DNA of 64,000 bases from Bacteroidia bacterium (GCA_025454875.1 JALONP010000014.1:1-64000), one strand, 5' to 3'. Shown: positions 19,903 to 29,887, counted from the first letter of the stretch. Notes: generated by a model not told the origin, from the sequence alone. Numbers and translations are program-made.

Positions 19903-20608
19903 ACCAGCTTTTAATCTTTAAACCAAGAACTCCCCACACGGCTTCCCTGATGATATTTTTGCTAATTTTAGATTGTCCTAGGGTTCTATCGGTGAAAATA
20001 ATTGGAACTTCTACAAGATTGTAACCGTATTTCCATGCCGTAAACTTCATCTCTATCTGAAATGCGTATCCTTTAAACCGAATTTTATCTAATTCTATTT
20101 GTCGCAATACATTGATGGAATAACAAACAAAACCTGCTGTTGTGTCGTGTATTGGCATATTGGTGATGAGTCGCACATATTTGGATGCAAAGTAAGATAG
20201 CATAACCCTGCTCATCGGCCAGTTTACAACATTTACCCCAGTAACATACCTTGAGCCTATGCTCACGTCTGCGCCTTCAACACAAGCGTTGTAGAGTTTT
20301 GGCAAATCTTCTGGATTGTGCGAAAAATCAGCGTCCATCTCAATCACATGCGTATAATTGCGCTCTATGCACCATTTGAATCCAGCAATATACGCAGTGC
20401 CCAATCCGGTTTTTTCTGACCGCTCTAACAAATGAAGAGCAGAAAAAGTGGATTGTAGTTGTTTAACAATCGTAGCCGTTCCATCAGGAGAATTGTCGTC
20501 AACTATCAGAATATCAAAAGATACAGGCAAAGAAAAAACCTTACGAATAATGGCTTCGATATTTTCTTTTTCGTTATAAGTCGGAATAATGACGATTTTG
20601 CGGTCCAA
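19880..20608 (-). CDS. Polyprenol-phosphate mannosyltransferase-like GT2 glycosyltransferase
   Basis: 242 residues. GT2 hallmarks are IIPTYNEKENIEAII, the first Asp pair in ILIVDDNSPDGT, and the DxD-like EMDADFSHNPEDLP; the acceptor-side region has TTAGFVCYS and FKGYAFQIEMKF. These match dolichyl/polyprenyl-phosphate mannose synthases, which transfer a sugar from GDP-mannose (or UDP-glucose in relatives) to a lipid phosphate. There is no C-terminal membrane domain, so this is the short soluble class. The start is TTG, since an in-frame stop lies a few codons upstream and no ATG is available. Its 3' end overlaps the hybrid kinase frame by 23 bp, tail to tail. The sugar specificity is inferred. 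Confidence 0.88.
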   Translation of the reverse strand: MDRKIVIIPTYNEKENIEAIIRKVFSLPVSFDILIVDDNSPDGTATIVKQLQSTFSALHLLERSEKTGLGTAYIAGFKWCIERNYTHVIEMDADFSHNPEDLPKLYNACVEGADVSIGSRYVTGVNVVNWPMSRVMLSYFASKYVRLITNMPIHDTTAGFVCYSINVLRQIELDKIRFKGYAFQIEMKFTAWKYGYNLVEVPIIFTDRTLGQSKISKNIIREAVWGVLGLKIKSWFKQYKRT

Positions 20609-20658
20609 ATCGGTAAAATTTGTTCAATTATAACGTACAAACCTTAATTTATCAATGT

Positions 20659-21162
20659 ATGGAAGGCGCAGTTTTTTTAGATAGAGATGGAATTATCAAT
20701 AAGGAAATCGGAGATTACATAAAGTCACTCGATGAATTTGAACTTTTGCCTCATGCAATTACCCAAATTGCATTGTTAAACCAACACAAGGTCAAGGTTT
20801 TTGTTGTTACCAATCAAGGTGGAATTGCAAAAGGCTTATACTCTGAGGAAACGTTGGCAATCATTCACAAAAAAATGAACCAAACCCTTGAGGCCGCAGG
20901 AGGACTTGTTACTGAAGTTTTTTATTGCCCGCACCATCCTGATTATGGCCTTTGTATTTGCCGCAAGCCAAGTTCATTGTTGGCTCAGAAGGCAGTGGCC
21001 AAATACAACCTAAACCCTAATAATTCAATCTTTATTGGCGATAAACCAAGGGATGTAACTTGTGCAGAAGGAGCAGGAATTAGAGGCATACTTGTTTCTG
21101 AGAATGAAGATTGGACGCCAATTATTCAGGCTTTTTTACTGCAGCAGTTTCGAACAAATTAA
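20659..21162 (+). CDS. gmhB: HAD phosphatase, D-glycero-D-manno-heptose 1,7-bisphosphate 7-phosphatase-like
   Basis: 167 residues from the ATG at 20659 (MEGAVFLDRDG), which puts the HAD nucleophile motif DRDGIINKE at the N-terminus as in the family; an upstream TTG would only add a low-complexity leader. Motif II is FVVTNQGGIAKG and motif IV is FIGDKPRDVTCAEGAG. The insert YCPHHPDYGLCICRKP supplies the Cys/His zinc ligands diagnostic of GmhB. It would dephosphorylate heptose bisphosphate for LPS core or S-layer glycan precursors. A histidinol-phosphatase-like role is the alternative. It is divergent from the glycosyltransferase gene and 28 bp before rpe, so co-transcription with rpe is likely. 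Confidence 0.85.
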   Translation: MEGAVFLDRDGIINKEIGDYIKSLDEFELLPHAITQIALLNQHKVKVFVVTNQGGIAKGLYSEETLAIIHKKMNQTLEAAGGLVTEVFYCPHHPDYGLCICRKPSSLLAQKAVAKYNLNPNNSIFIGDKPRDVTCAEGAGIRGILVSENEDWTPIIQAFLLQQFRTN

Positions 21163-21190
21163 AGAATAAAATGATAATTTGCTCCCCAAT

Positions 21191-21868
21191 ATGAAAACGC
21201 CCATTATCGCTCCTTCTATTTTATCGGCCGATTTTGCCAACTTGCAACGTGATGTTGAAATGATTAATGCAAGCGAGGCCGATTGGTTTCATGTTGATAT
21301 TATGGATGGGGTGTTCGTTCCCAATATCTCTTTTGGGTTTCCAGTTCAAAAAGCTGTTGCCAAATATGCCACCAAACCGCTTGATGTACATTTGATGATT
21401 GTGCAGCCAGAAAGGTATATAAAAGAGTTTAAGGATGCTGGAGCGGCAGTTTTAACTGTACATTTAGAAGCGTCAACACATTTACACAGGACCATTCAAG
21501 CAATTAAAGCAGAGGGTATGAAAGCAGGTGTAGCTATTAATCCGCATACTTCTGTAGCATTATTGGAAGATGTGATTACCGAAATTGATTTGGTGTGTAT
21601 GATGAGTGTAAATCCAGGTTTTGGAGGGCAGCAGTTTATTGAACGCACGTATCAAAAATGCGCTGATTTGAAAGAACAAATTCTAAGGAACAACAGCAAT
21701 TGCTTAATCGAAATTGATGGTGGGGTAAATGAAAAAACCGCTCCTTTATTATTGCAGCATGGAGCGGATGTGTTGGTTGCAGGGAATTATGTTTTTTCAG
21801 CAGCTAATCCCACAACAGTTATTTCAAAATTAAAGCAACTACCCAAAGGATATACCGCTAAACGATAA
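21191..21868 (+). CDS. rpe: Ribulose-phosphate 3-epimerase
   Basis: 225 residues from the ATG at 21191 (MKTPIIAPSILSADF); an in-frame TTG at 21179 adds only four residues. Signatures of the TIM-barrel epimerase are WFHVDIMDGVFVPN (catalytic Asp and metal-binding His), PLDVHLMI, VCMMSVNPGFGGQQF and IEIDGGVNEKTAPL (second catalytic Asp). It interconverts ribulose 5-phosphate and xylulose 5-phosphate in the pentose phosphate pathway. The split transketolase genes near 61-64 kb use the same sugars. All catalytic motifs are present. Confidence 0.96.
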   Translation: MKTPIIAPSILSADFANLQRDVEMINASEADWFHVDIMDGVFVPNISFGFPVQKAVAKYATKPLDVHLMIVQPERYIKEFKDAGAAVLTVHLEASTHLHRTIQAIKAEGMKAGVAINPHTSVALLEDVITEIDLVCMMSVNPGFGGQQFIERTYQKCADLKEQILRNNSNCLIEIDGGVNEKTAPLLLQHGADVLVAGNYVFSAANPTTVISKLKQLPKGYTAKR

Positions 21869-21887
21869 ATTTTCGTTGAACCAAAGA

Positions 21888-24383
21888 ATGTTTAATAAAA
21901 CCTGTTTCTCTTTGCTCGTCATTTTGCTCATGTTTTGGGTAAATGCGAATGCACAAACAGGTTCTGTTGTGTATGGTGTAGTTCAAGATTCCTCTGGATT
22001 ACCTATACAAGACGTAAATATTGTAGAGTTGGGTTCAGGTAAAACCACCATCTCTAAAGAAGACGGCAAGTTCTTTATTGAAGTGTCTTCGCAAGCACCT
22101 CTCGAATTTGGGTTTTCTTATATTGGCAGGCCTACTCAAAAAATGAAGGTTAAACCTCTCAAACAAGGCGAAAAATACGAGCTCATTGTAAAAATGGGTT
22201 ATGGTGTTTCGATGGAAACCTTTATTGTAACAGAAGAAAGAGATAGAGACAAAGCGAGTGTAACAGTAATTGATCCACGTACCATTCGATCATTGCCAAA
22301 TGTGTCGGGAAGTTTTGAGTCGATTCTAAAAACGTTACCCGGGGTATCGTCTAACAATGAGTTAAGTTCTCAATACAATGTTAGAGGAGGTAATTTCGAT
22401 GAAAATTTAATTTATGTAAACGATATTGAGATTTACAGGCCTTTTTTGCCACGAAGCGGCCAGCAAGAAGGTCTGAGTTTTATTCATACCGAAATGGTTG
22501 AGAATGTAAAATTCAGCGCAGGTGGATTTGAAGCAAGATATGGGGATAAACTATCTTCTGTATTGGATATCACGTACAAAAAGCCTAAAAAGTTTGGGGC
22601 TTCCGTTCAGGCAGGTTTATTGGGTGTTCAAACACATGTAGAAGGTGCAAGCCCGAATAAGCGTTTTACTTATTTGCTTGGCGCACGTTATTGGACCAAT
22701 AAGTATATTGTAGGAACGTTGGATACAAAAGGAAACTATCAGCCAAGTTTTACTGATGTGCAAACGTTACTTACTTATCACTTAAAAGATAATTTAAGTA
22801 TTAGTTTTTTAGGAGGATATGCACGTAACACCTATTTGGTTGTTCCAGAAACCCGCGAAACGGTATTCGGAACGGTAAGGCAAGCCTTGGCTTTGCGTAT
22901 CTTCTTTAATGGATCAGATTTAATGCAGTACACCACGGGAACGGGAGCATTATCTATTCAATATCAACCTTCAAAAAGTTCCTTACTTAAGTTTTATGGT
23001 TCTGTTTTTCAAAGTAACGAAAAGGAGCAATTTACCCTTGAAGGTGCTTATCGCTTGGAAGAAGTTGAAACAGATTTTGGGAGTGATAATTTTGGCAGAT
23101 CTCGAGCAAGTAAAGGAGTAGGCTATTTTTTAAATAATGCGCGCAATGAAATTGATGCATTGGTATACAACGCAGGTCATCGCGGCTCACTAAGTCAAGG
23201 TGCGCACAATATTCAATGGGGTGCTCAAATACAAGGCGAATCTATACGCGACCGACTAAATGAATGGTATTATTTAGATTCGCTTGGTTTTGCGAAACCA
23301 ACATTAGTGGATGGGCAGTTTGAATTAAACGATTTTCAGAGGGCGCAAAATTCAATTAACAGTTTCAGGGTAAGTGGTTATATCCAAAACAGCCAATTGT
23401 TGATGCAATCAAACAATATGCGTTTTACCTATGGCTTAAGAAGCAATTGGTGGAGTTACAATAACCAAAATGTGGTGAGTCCTAGGTTTCAATTTTCGAT
23501 AGAACCTAACCGAGCGCATAATAGGGCAGTGAAAAGTGGCACGATTAAAGATTCACTAAAAAGGGACATTGTATTAAAAGCGGCTTTTGGTGTCTATTAT
23601 CAACCGCCCTTTTATCGCGAGATGCGGGCCTTCAGTGGTAGTTTAAACCAGCAAATTCAAGCGCAACGATCAATCCATTACATTCTTGGAAGTGATCTTA
23701 ACTTCAAAGCTTGGAGTAGGCCATTTAAATTTGTAACAGAGGTTTATTACAAGCAACTTAGCAATTTAATTCCTTATGAAATTGACAATGTTCGCTTACG
23801 TTATTATGCTCAAAATACCGCCAGTGGTTACGCTACAGGAATTGATATGAGGCTTAATGGAGAGTTTGTTAAAGGAGTCGAAAGTTGGTTTAGTCTTTCC
23901 GTAATGGATACCAGAGAAAAGATTGATGGTGCTGTTGTATATGATCGAGATGGAAACCTTGTCACAAATCCTGGATATGTGAGACGCCCCACAGATCAAC
24001 GTGTGAATGCAAGTATCATGTTTCAAGATTACCTACCTAAGTTTCCTTCTTACCGCATGCAGTTAAATTTGGTGTATGGAAGTGGGCTACCCTTTGGCCC
24101 ACCCGATCGCAATCGGTATGGTGATACACTTACCATGCCTAGCTACCGAAGAGTGGATATTGGATTTATGAAGGTATTAGTTGATGAGAATGATACCAAA
24201 CCCAAAGCAGGTTGGAAAAAGCATGTTAAAGCAGCGCAAATTGGTATTGAAGTGTTTAACATTATCGATATCCAAAATACCATCTCGTATTTATGGATTC
24301 AGGATATCGAAGCTAGAACATGGGCTGTTCCTAATTATTTGACTGGACGAAGAATAAATATTAGACTGATGCTGCGTTTTTAA
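21888..24383 (+). CDS. TonB-dependent receptor with carboxypeptidase-regulatory-like N-domain
   Basis: 831 residues from the ATG at 21888 (a TTG at 21876 would add four). The signal peptide ends near VNANAQ. A CarboxypepD_reg-like sandwich (about 25-105: GVVQDSSGLPIQDVNIVELG, KTTISKEDGKFFIEV) is followed by a Plug domain (about 120-235: SFESILKTLPGVSSNNELSS, YNVRGGNFDENLIYVNDIE) and a 22-strand-type barrel ending in aromatic-rich RINIRLMLRF. It is an outer-membrane active transporter. No SusD partner adjoins it, so it is not a classic polysaccharide locus, and the substrate is unknown. Its stop overlaps that of the convergent FG-GAP gene by 4 bp. Confidence 0.93.
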   Translation: MFNKTCFSLLVILLMFWVNANAQTGSVVYGVVQDSSGLPIQDVNIVELGSGKTTISKEDGKFFIEVSSQAPLEFGFSYIGRPTQKMKVKPLKQGEKYELIVKMGYGVSMETFIVTEERDRDKASVTVIDPRTIRSLPNVSGSFESILKTLPGVSSNNELSSQYNVRGGNFDENLIYVNDIEIYRPFLPRSGQQEGLSFIHTEMVENVKFSAGGFEARYGDKLSSVLDITYKKPKKFGASVQAGLLGVQTHVEGASPNKRFTYLLGARYWTNKYIVGTLDTKGNYQPSFTDVQTLLTYHLKDNLSISFLGGYARNTYLVVPETRETVFGTVRQALALRIFFNGSDLMQYTTGTGALSIQYQPSKSSLLKFYGSVFQSNEKEQFTLEGAYRLEEVETDFGSDNFGRSRASKGVGYFLNNARNEIDALVYNAGHRGSLSQGAHNIQWGAQIQGESIRDRLNEWYYLDSLGFAKPTLVDGQFELNDFQRAQNSINSFRVSGYIQNSQLLMQSNNMRFTYGLRSNWWSYNNQNVVSPRFQFSIEPNRAHNRAVKSGTIKDSLKRDIVLKAAFGVYYQPPFYREMRAFSGSLNQQIQAQRSIHYILGSDLNFKAWSRPFKFVTEVYYKQLSNLIPYEIDNVRLRYYAQNTASGYATGIDMRLNGEFVKGVESWFSLSVMDTREKIDGAVVYDRDGNLVTNPGYVRRPTDQRVNASIMFQDYLPKFPSYRMQLNLVYGSGLPFGPPDRNRYGDTLTMPSYRRVDIGFMKVLVDENDTKPKAGWKKHVKAAQIGIEVFNIIDIQNTISYLWIQDIEARTWAVPNYLTGRRINIRLMLRF

Positions 24384-26758
24384 TGGTTCACAATAAACTT
24401 TGCTATCCATTTAGCGTTGGAACCACTCAATTCTAAGAAATATACACCGTTTGGCAATGCGCTTACATCTATTTGGTGTGAAGCCAAGTAGTGGTTTACA
24501 TTTCCAGTGCTTAATGTTCGGCCAACAATATCAATCACTGAATAGGTCACGTCTTCTTTCATACCAATCGTAAGGAACGAAAGTGTTTGTGAGGCAGGAT
24601 TTGGAAATACATTAATGCTATTGACACTTTTGGTTAAAGAAGGAACATTGTTGAAAGTATCATTTACCGAAGGTACACTGGCATAAAAATGCAATCCGCC
24701 ACCAAGTTCACCAATAATTATATCGGGCTTATCATCTCCATCCATATTGGTTACGAATGGAGTAGACCTTACACCAAATTGCTGAGCAATGGCTTTGCCG
24801 GTTGCAGTTACAGAAAATAAAGTATCAATTCTGTTAAATACAGCACCTACTGAATCAGAAATATTGGTGAATAAATGAATGAATCCTCGAGAGCTTCCAA
24901 CCAACAATTCAATTGTATTGGTGTCTCCATCCAATTCGCATATAAAAGGTGTAGCATATCCATCTGGATCAATCCGATCATACCCATCAGTGCCTATATA
25001 GGTGTAGCGGGTATTGATTCCTCCTAAAGTATCAATATTGGGTAGAGTATCAAAAATGGGGTTAGTGCGTGTACCCTTATTTTCAAAGTACCGAATAATA
25101 CCACTTTTTGTGCCAACCAACATGTCGAGGTCACCATCTTTATCTAAATCATAAAGATGCGGTGCCGCATTATTCCCAACATCAATTCCATTCCATTCCG
25201 CAGCTTGCAGGGTATATTGCGTTTGTGTTGTAGAAGTATTCACATAATAAAATAACTTACCGTTGGTGTTTCCGATAACAAGGTCTGGTTTTCCATCTCC
25301 TGTTAAATCGCCAAGTGCGGGGTGCATTTCCAATAGGTTGGTTTGAGCAGATAAGTTTAAGAAGTTGCTATCTGCTATGCGGTAAACAGGACTTGTGTCG
25401 CTGCCTAAATTTTCATAAAAAAGCAATCTGTCTTTAGTGTTCTGGGTTTCGATAAAATTACCACTTGTGGCTATAAGCAAATCTTTCTTGCCATCATTAT
25501 TCATATCTGCAATAAGCGGAACAGTGCGTGATCCCAAATCAATGCTTTGATTAAACAAAAAGAAGTCATTGCCCTCATACTCAAATACAGGATTGGCATT
25601 GGTTCCTGTATTGTTATACACCCAAACATTATCGGTATTTTTTACACCAAACGTATTGTTTGTTGATACCAGCAGTTCTTTTTTGCCATCGCCATTGATA
25701 TCAACATAATAAGGCGCAGGAAACAAGATAAAGTTTGCAGGGGTTGTATTGGAAGGGAATGCGGTGTCTTGTTCTACAATTGAATCTCTTCCCTTGCTAT
25801 TAATCCCTCTTCCATTTTTTAACAGTAACAAGTTGGTGTAACCAACATCACCATAAACAATATCTTTAAATCCATCATTTGTGTAGTCCAGCATAACCAT
25901 TGCACTACCCGCATGTTTTTGCTGTTTACCATAAAGTTGGTAATCACAGTTTGCAAGTTGGTTACGTCCCAAGCCTAGGTTAAACTTATTACGTCCTGAA
26001 GAGGCTGCATATTGCATATCACCCCAGCACATGTCTCTAAATATGAAGCGTGTGCTATCTGGATGATAGTTGATATTAAAAGGGTTGATTTTGTAATTTT
26101 CAACATACTGCGGACTTAGGTAGATCCCTTCAAACGTGATTAAATCGTCATCACCATCATTATCTATATCGCCAATGGCCATATTGTCTAAACTTGATGT
26201 TGAAACATTGCGGGGAGGCAAGTTAAACATTGGAGGCAATGGAGGGTTAAATCCAGCAGCGTTTCTACCGGTATCTCTTACCTGAGGGTTTATTTGTTTT
26301 AGAGAGAAGATTCCTGCTGTTGTATTATTTTTAAGGATACGCAAACCAGGAGCATATACCTTATAAGTTGGATCCAAAACATAACGCTGATCATCAACCA
26401 CCGTTGTAAAGATATCTGGTTTTCCATCATGGTTGTAATCGCCACTTAGCGCAAAAGATTCCATATAAGGGAAAGCAAGTTCATATTGAGGCGCATGCAT
26501 GTAGCCATTAGTTGTTCGAACAAAACAACGAACCTTCGAGGTGGCGCGATCAAAAACGAACAAATCTTGAATGCTATCATTGTTAAAATCAAAGTTTGCA
26601 AATTGTGGGGAGTTAAATCCGCCCGTAAAAGGAATGCTTAACGTATCAGATCCTCTTACCACCTTTGGGGAGTTTGCATAATAAAACTTAATATGCTGTG
26701 CTTGGATTAAATGAGGAACAAAAAGGAATAACAGGATTATTTTATAAAAAATGTTCAT
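24380..26758 (-). CDS. FG-GAP/VCBS repeat protein with T9SS sorting domain
   Basis: 792 residues with a signal peptide (ending HLIQAQ). The body holds many FG-GAP/VCBS-type calcium-binding repeats of the form D-x-[DN]-x-D-G: FDFNNDSIQDLFVFD, DYNHDGKPDIF, DIDNDGDDDLI, DINGDGKKELL, DMNNDGKKDLL, DLTGDGKPDLV and DLDKDGDLDML. Together they would form a beta-propeller. The last 80 residues, from INVFPNPASQ to KWIAKFIVNH, are a type A T9SS sorting domain. The protein should be exported by T9SS and anchored or released. Binding of glycans or proteins is a guess from the fold. It is monocistronic. Confidence 0.9.
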   Translation of the reverse strand: MNIFYKIILLFLFVPHLIQAQHIKFYYANSPKVVRGSDTLSIPFTGGFNSPQFANFDFNNDSIQDLFVFDRATSKVRCFVRTTNGYMHAPQYELAFPYMESFALSGDYNHDGKPDIFTTVVDDQRYVLDPTYKVYAPGLRILKNNTTAGIFSLKQINPQVRDTGRNAAGFNPPLPPMFNLPPRNVSTSSLDNMAIGDIDNDGDDDLITFEGIYLSPQYVENYKINPFNINYHPDSTRFIFRDMCWGDMQYAASSGRNKFNLGLGRNQLANCDYQLYGKQQKHAGSAMVMLDYTNDGFKDIVYGDVGYTNLLLLKNGRGINSKGRDSIVEQDTAFPSNTTPANFILFPAPYYVDINGDGKKELLVSTNNTFGVKNTDNVWVYNNTGTNANPVFEYEGNDFFLFNQSIDLGSRTVPLIADMNNDGKKDLLIATSGNFIETQNTKDRLLFYENLGSDTSPVYRIADSNFLNLSAQTNLLEMHPALGDLTGDGKPDLVIGNTNGKLFYYVNTSTTQTQYTLQAAEWNGIDVGNNAAPHLYDLDKDGDLDMLVGTKSGIIRYFENKGTRTNPIFDTLPNIDTLGGINTRYTYIGTDGYDRIDPDGYATPFICELDGDTNTIELLVGSSRGFIHLFTNISDSVGAVFNRIDTLFSVTATGKAIAQQFGVRSTPFVTNMDGDDKPDIIIGELGGGLHFYASVPSVNDTFNNVPSLTKSVNSINVFPNPASQTLSFLTIGMKEDVTYSVIDIVGRTLSTGNVNHYLASHQIDVSALPNGVYFLELSGSNAKWIAKFIVNH

Positions 26759-26828
26759 AGCACGAAGGTATTTGTTATTGTAAATATACTCGGATAATTT
26801 GCAAGGCCTAAGTTAAAACATTCTTAAT

Positions 26829-28130
26829 ATGACGATAGAAGAGATCTATACCATTTTTTTACAAAACCCAGTGATATGCACCGATACTCGTAGGGTCGAA
26901 AATGGTTGTTTGTTTTTTGCTTTAAAGGGTCCCAACTTTAATGCCAATGCATTTGCATCAGATGCCCTTTTAAAAGGGGCTGCGTATGCCATTGTTGATG
27001 ACGCTACCTTAGATCCAAATCCTAATTTTATTTTTGTAAAAGATGTATTGGAAACCTTACAAGCACTTGCAACTCACCATCGCAAACAACTTGAGATTGA
27101 AGTAATTGCTATTGTTGGTTCAAACGGTAAAACTACTACCAAAGAGTTAATTACCTCGGTTTTGCAAACCTCAAAAAGGGTACACGCAACTCCAGGCAAT
27201 TTTAACAATCATATTGGATTGCCATTAACACTTTTGCAACTGAATACATCACACGAAATTGCAGTAATCGAAATGGGTGCTAACCATATTGGTGAGAACG
27301 CCTTATTATGTGAAATTGCCCAACCCAATACAGGTATTGTAACCAATAATGGAAAAGACCACCTTGAAGGATTTGGCAGTATTGAAGGTGTTGCCAAGTC
27401 AAATAGTGAATTGTATTATTATTTGTTGAAAAATGGTGGCCATGCTTTTGTAAATGCAAAGGATGAATGGTTAATTCGAATGGCAACTCGACTGGAACGT
27501 AAAACGACTTATGCAGCTAACACCCAACTTCAATTCGTAGAAGCAAATTGCAAAGGTTTGGCACACCAGCTTCAACCTACAATAGAGTTCACCCTTTCTT
27601 CAGCAACTGAACATATAAAAAGTTATTTAAGTGGCGATTATAACTTTGACAACATCATGGCGGCTGTTTGTATTGGGGCGTATTATGGTGTACCGTATGA
27701 AGGAATCAAAAGGGGAATTGAAAGCTACAAGCCTCAAAACAATAGATCTCAAGTAATCGAAACGAAGTTTAATACCATCTTGTTAGATGCCTATAATGCA
27801 AATCCAAGCAGCATGGAAGCCTCTCTCAAAAATTTTGCTGCAATGCCGTACAAAAGCAAAGTGGCAATTCTTGGCGATATGTTTGAGTTGGGAGATTATG
27901 CAGCACAAGAGCATGCTCAGTTAATTGCTTTTATTAAAACACTTCCTATTAATGAGGTAATATTTGTAGGCAGCTTGTTTAAAGCCCAATCAAGTGCTAA
28001 CGAAACTGTTTTTGAAACAACAGAAGAAGCAATTGCTTATATTCAAAAAGCAGATTTCAAACAAAAGCATGTATTCCTGAAAGGTTCTAGGGGTATGAAA
28101 CTCGAGCAAATTGTTTCGGTTATTCCGTAA
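26829..28130 (+). CDS. murF: UDP-N-acetylmuramoyl-tripeptide--D-alanyl-D-alanine ligase
   Basis: 433 residues, normal for MurF. It adds D-Ala-D-Ala to the UDP-MurNAc-tripeptide using ATP in the cytoplasm. The N-terminal region TDTRRVENGCLFFALKG binds the UDP moiety. The Walker motif GSNGKTTTKE (about 97-106) and GNFNNHIGLPLTLL are MurF-specific, and LDAYNANPSSMEASL in the C-terminal domain is the last hallmark. It stands apart from any mur/fts (dcw) cluster. Its 3' end overlaps ispF, tail to tail, by 11 bp. Confidence 0.96.
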   Translation: MTIEEIYTIFLQNPVICTDTRRVENGCLFFALKGPNFNANAFASDALLKGAAYAIVDDATLDPNPNFIFVKDVLETLQALATHHRKQLEIEVIAIVGSNGKTTTKELITSVLQTSKRVHATPGNFNNHIGLPLTLLQLNTSHEIAVIEMGANHIGENALLCEIAQPNTGIVTNNGKDHLEGFGSIEGVAKSNSELYYYLLKNGGHAFVNAKDEWLIRMATRLERKTTYAANTQLQFVEANCKGLAHQLQPTIEFTLSSATEHIKSYLSGDYNFDNIMAAVCIGAYYGVPYEGIKRGIESYKPQNNRSQVIETKFNTILLDAYNANPSSMEASLKNFAAMPYKSKVAILGDMFELGDYAAQEHAQLIAFIKTLPINEVIFVGSLFKAQSSANETVFETTEEAIAYIQKADFKQKHVFLKGSRGMKLEQIVSVIP

Positions 28131-28599
28131 CCATTAACACAACTGCGTATGCATTGAGTCCTTCAAGTCGGCCAACGTAACCCATTTTTTCGTTGGTTGT
28201 TGCTTTTACAGATACCTGATCTATTTTAATTTGGCAACAGTTTGCAATTGTATCCCTCATCTTATCGATATGGGGCAAAATTTTTGGTTTTTCAAGTGTT
28301 AATGCACTGTCAATATTTCCAACTTTATAACCTTGTTGGTGAGCCAACTCAATTACTTTTGCCAATAACTTAATGCTTTGTATACCCTTAAATTCATTGT
28401 TGGTATCTGGAAAATGCTTTCCGATGTCTCCTAGGGCCAAGGCTCCTAAAATGGCATCACAAATGGCATGTAATAATACATCTGCATCCGAGTGGCCAAC
28501 GGCACCAATTGGTGAGGGAATGTGAACACCACCTATCCATAATTCACGCCCTTCGGCCAAAGGGTGTACATCAAAACCAAAACCTATTCGCATCAGCAA
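28120..28599 (-). CDS. ispF: 2-C-methyl-D-erythritol 2,4-cyclodiphosphate synthase
   Basis: 159 residues, exactly the family size. The metal site is in RIGFGFDVHPLAEGRELWIGG (Asp and His of FDVHP). GHSDADVLLHAICDAILGALALGDIG provides the second His and the active-site loop, and KATTNEKMGYVGRLEG is the C-terminal signature. It performs the fifth step of the MEP isoprenoid route, cyclising CDP-ME 2-phosphate and releasing CMP. The start follows the porV stop by 1 bp, so it is probably in the porV transcript. Confidence 0.97.
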   Translation of the reverse strand: MLMRIGFGFDVHPLAEGRELWIGGVHIPSPIGAVGHSDADVLLHAICDAILGALALGDIGKHFPDTNNEFKGIQSIKLLAKVIELAHQQGYKVGNIDSALTLEKPKILPHIDKMRDTIANCCQIKIDQVSVKATTNEKMGYVGRLEGLNAYAVVLMVTE

Positions 28600-28600
28600 C

Positions 28601-29848
28601 TTAATTTACTGGATTTGAAAAAATACCTCCACCTTCTCCGTCATCACTGTTTTTTTGCGATTTAAACGCATCCAAATCAAACATGAGTGTAAAACGAAGT
28701 GTATTATCCAATGGGTTGCGTTGCTGGAAAGAGACAAGGTATGAAATATCTAATCCAAAAACATTGTACCTTAAACCAACACCCAAGGTCATGTATTTTC
28801 GATTTCCTTTATTAGGCGCTTCGTAAAAATAACCTGTACGCAGTGCAAACTGCTTATCATACCAATATTCAAGTCCACCGCAGATATTAATTTCTTGTAA
28901 CTCTTCTTTAAAGCCACCCGGAGCATCACTAAAAGATTGCAACATACCTGCTACAATTGGTAAATCGCTGTTGTCTTTACCTGCCGCTATTACTGGCTTC
29001 CCATCTGACCCTACAATAATTTGTCCATTGGCATCGTAGCTGTAAACAGGTGGTGTAGGAACAAGCAACTTGTTAAAATCTACCGTTAATCCAATTGTAT
29101 TGTATTTGTCTATCTCAATTTGTCCATATCCACCCAAACGAAGGTTAATTGGAATAAAGTTTTCCTCTTGCGCATCGGTGTAGGTTATCTTAGATCCAAT
29201 ATTGGTAATTGCACCACCAAAGGCATAATTCACACGGTATTTATCTATCTTGGTTTTGTTGTTGTAATAGGCAGTAATATCGCCCGCAAATGACCTACCA
29301 GGTTTAATTGGGGTTTGGCTTAGGTTGGCACCTCCTGCGATATTTGAGTTGATATACCTGAAAGCAATACCAACCGAAAAATGATCACTTAATTTTTGTG
29401 CATAGGCCAAATCAACTGCAAGTTCATTTGGGTTGTAGTTTCCAAGGGAGTTTCCAACAACGTCTGTAAACTGAATCTCACCTAATGCAAAATACCTAAG
29501 TGAACCGCCAATTGTTGAGCGGTCATTAATATGGCCGTAAGCTGATAAATAAGATAAAGACACATCGGGTACCAAGGCACGCAACCAAGGCACATAGGAA
29601 ACAGATACGCCACCTTTTTTTTCCAAAAAAGCAAGTTTAGATGCATTCCAGTGAATGGCATTGATATCATTCGGGGTTGCTACTCCAGCATCACCCATAC
29701 CGCCTGCTCTGCTATCAGGGCTAATCATTAAAAAGGGTACCGCAGTGGTAATGGTATTTTGCCTACCATCTAGTTGAACCCGTTGAGCGTACGTCCATAT
29801 TGAGCTGCAAATGCCAATACTCAATGCTACAATTTCTTTTTTCTTCAT
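28601..29848 (-). CDS. porV: T9SS outer-membrane shuttle protein PorV (LptO)
   Basis: 415 residues with a signal peptide (ending WTYAQ). The N-terminal segment PFLMISPDSRAGGMGDAGVA and NAIHWNASKLAF are PorV hallmarks, and the rest alternates strands of a FadL-like 14-strand barrel ending with an aromatic-rich strand (LRFTLMFDLDAF). PorV collects T9SS substrates from the SprA translocon and delivers them to the PorU sortase. It lies directly downstream of porU with 62 bp between, the same order known from Flavobacterium. ispF follows with 1 bp between. Confidence 0.94.
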   Translation of the reverse strand: MKKKEIVALSIGICSSIWTYAQRVQLDGRQNTITTAVPFLMISPDSRAGGMGDAGVATPNDINAIHWNASKLAFLEKKGGVSVSYVPWLRALVPDVSLSYLSAYGHINDRSTIGGSLRYFALGEIQFTDVVGNSLGNYNPNELAVDLAYAQKLSDHFSVGIAFRYINSNIAGGANLSQTPIKPGRSFAGDITAYYNNKTKIDKYRVNYAFGGAITNIGSKITYTDAQEENFIPINLRLGGYGQIEIDKYNTIGLTVDFNKLLVPTPPVYSYDANGQIIVGSDGKPVIAAGKDNSDLPIVAGMLQSFSDAPGGFKEELQEINICGGLEYWYDKQFALRTGYFYEAPNKGNRKYMTLGVGLRYNVFGLDISYLVSFQQRNPLDNTLRFTLMFDLDAFKSQKNSDDGEGGGIFSNPVN

Positions 29849-29879
29849 GTAATCAATTAAAGCCCTTAGGCTAAGCCTG

Positions 29880-29887
29880 CAAATTTA
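29880..29887 (-). promoter_or_regulatory. Putative -7 element (TAAATTTG on the minus strand) before porV
   Basis: It matches TAnnTTTG and would give porV-ispF an own start about 25 nt before the ATG. The CAAA at 29901 sits at only 13 bp, too close for a standard -33. Confidence 0.35.

Noticed and set aside
21888-26758. Polysaccharide utilisation locus around the TonB-dependent receptor
   Set aside because: There is no SusD-like lipoprotein, glycosidase or sensor next to it; the convergent neighbour is an FG-GAP T9SS cargo.
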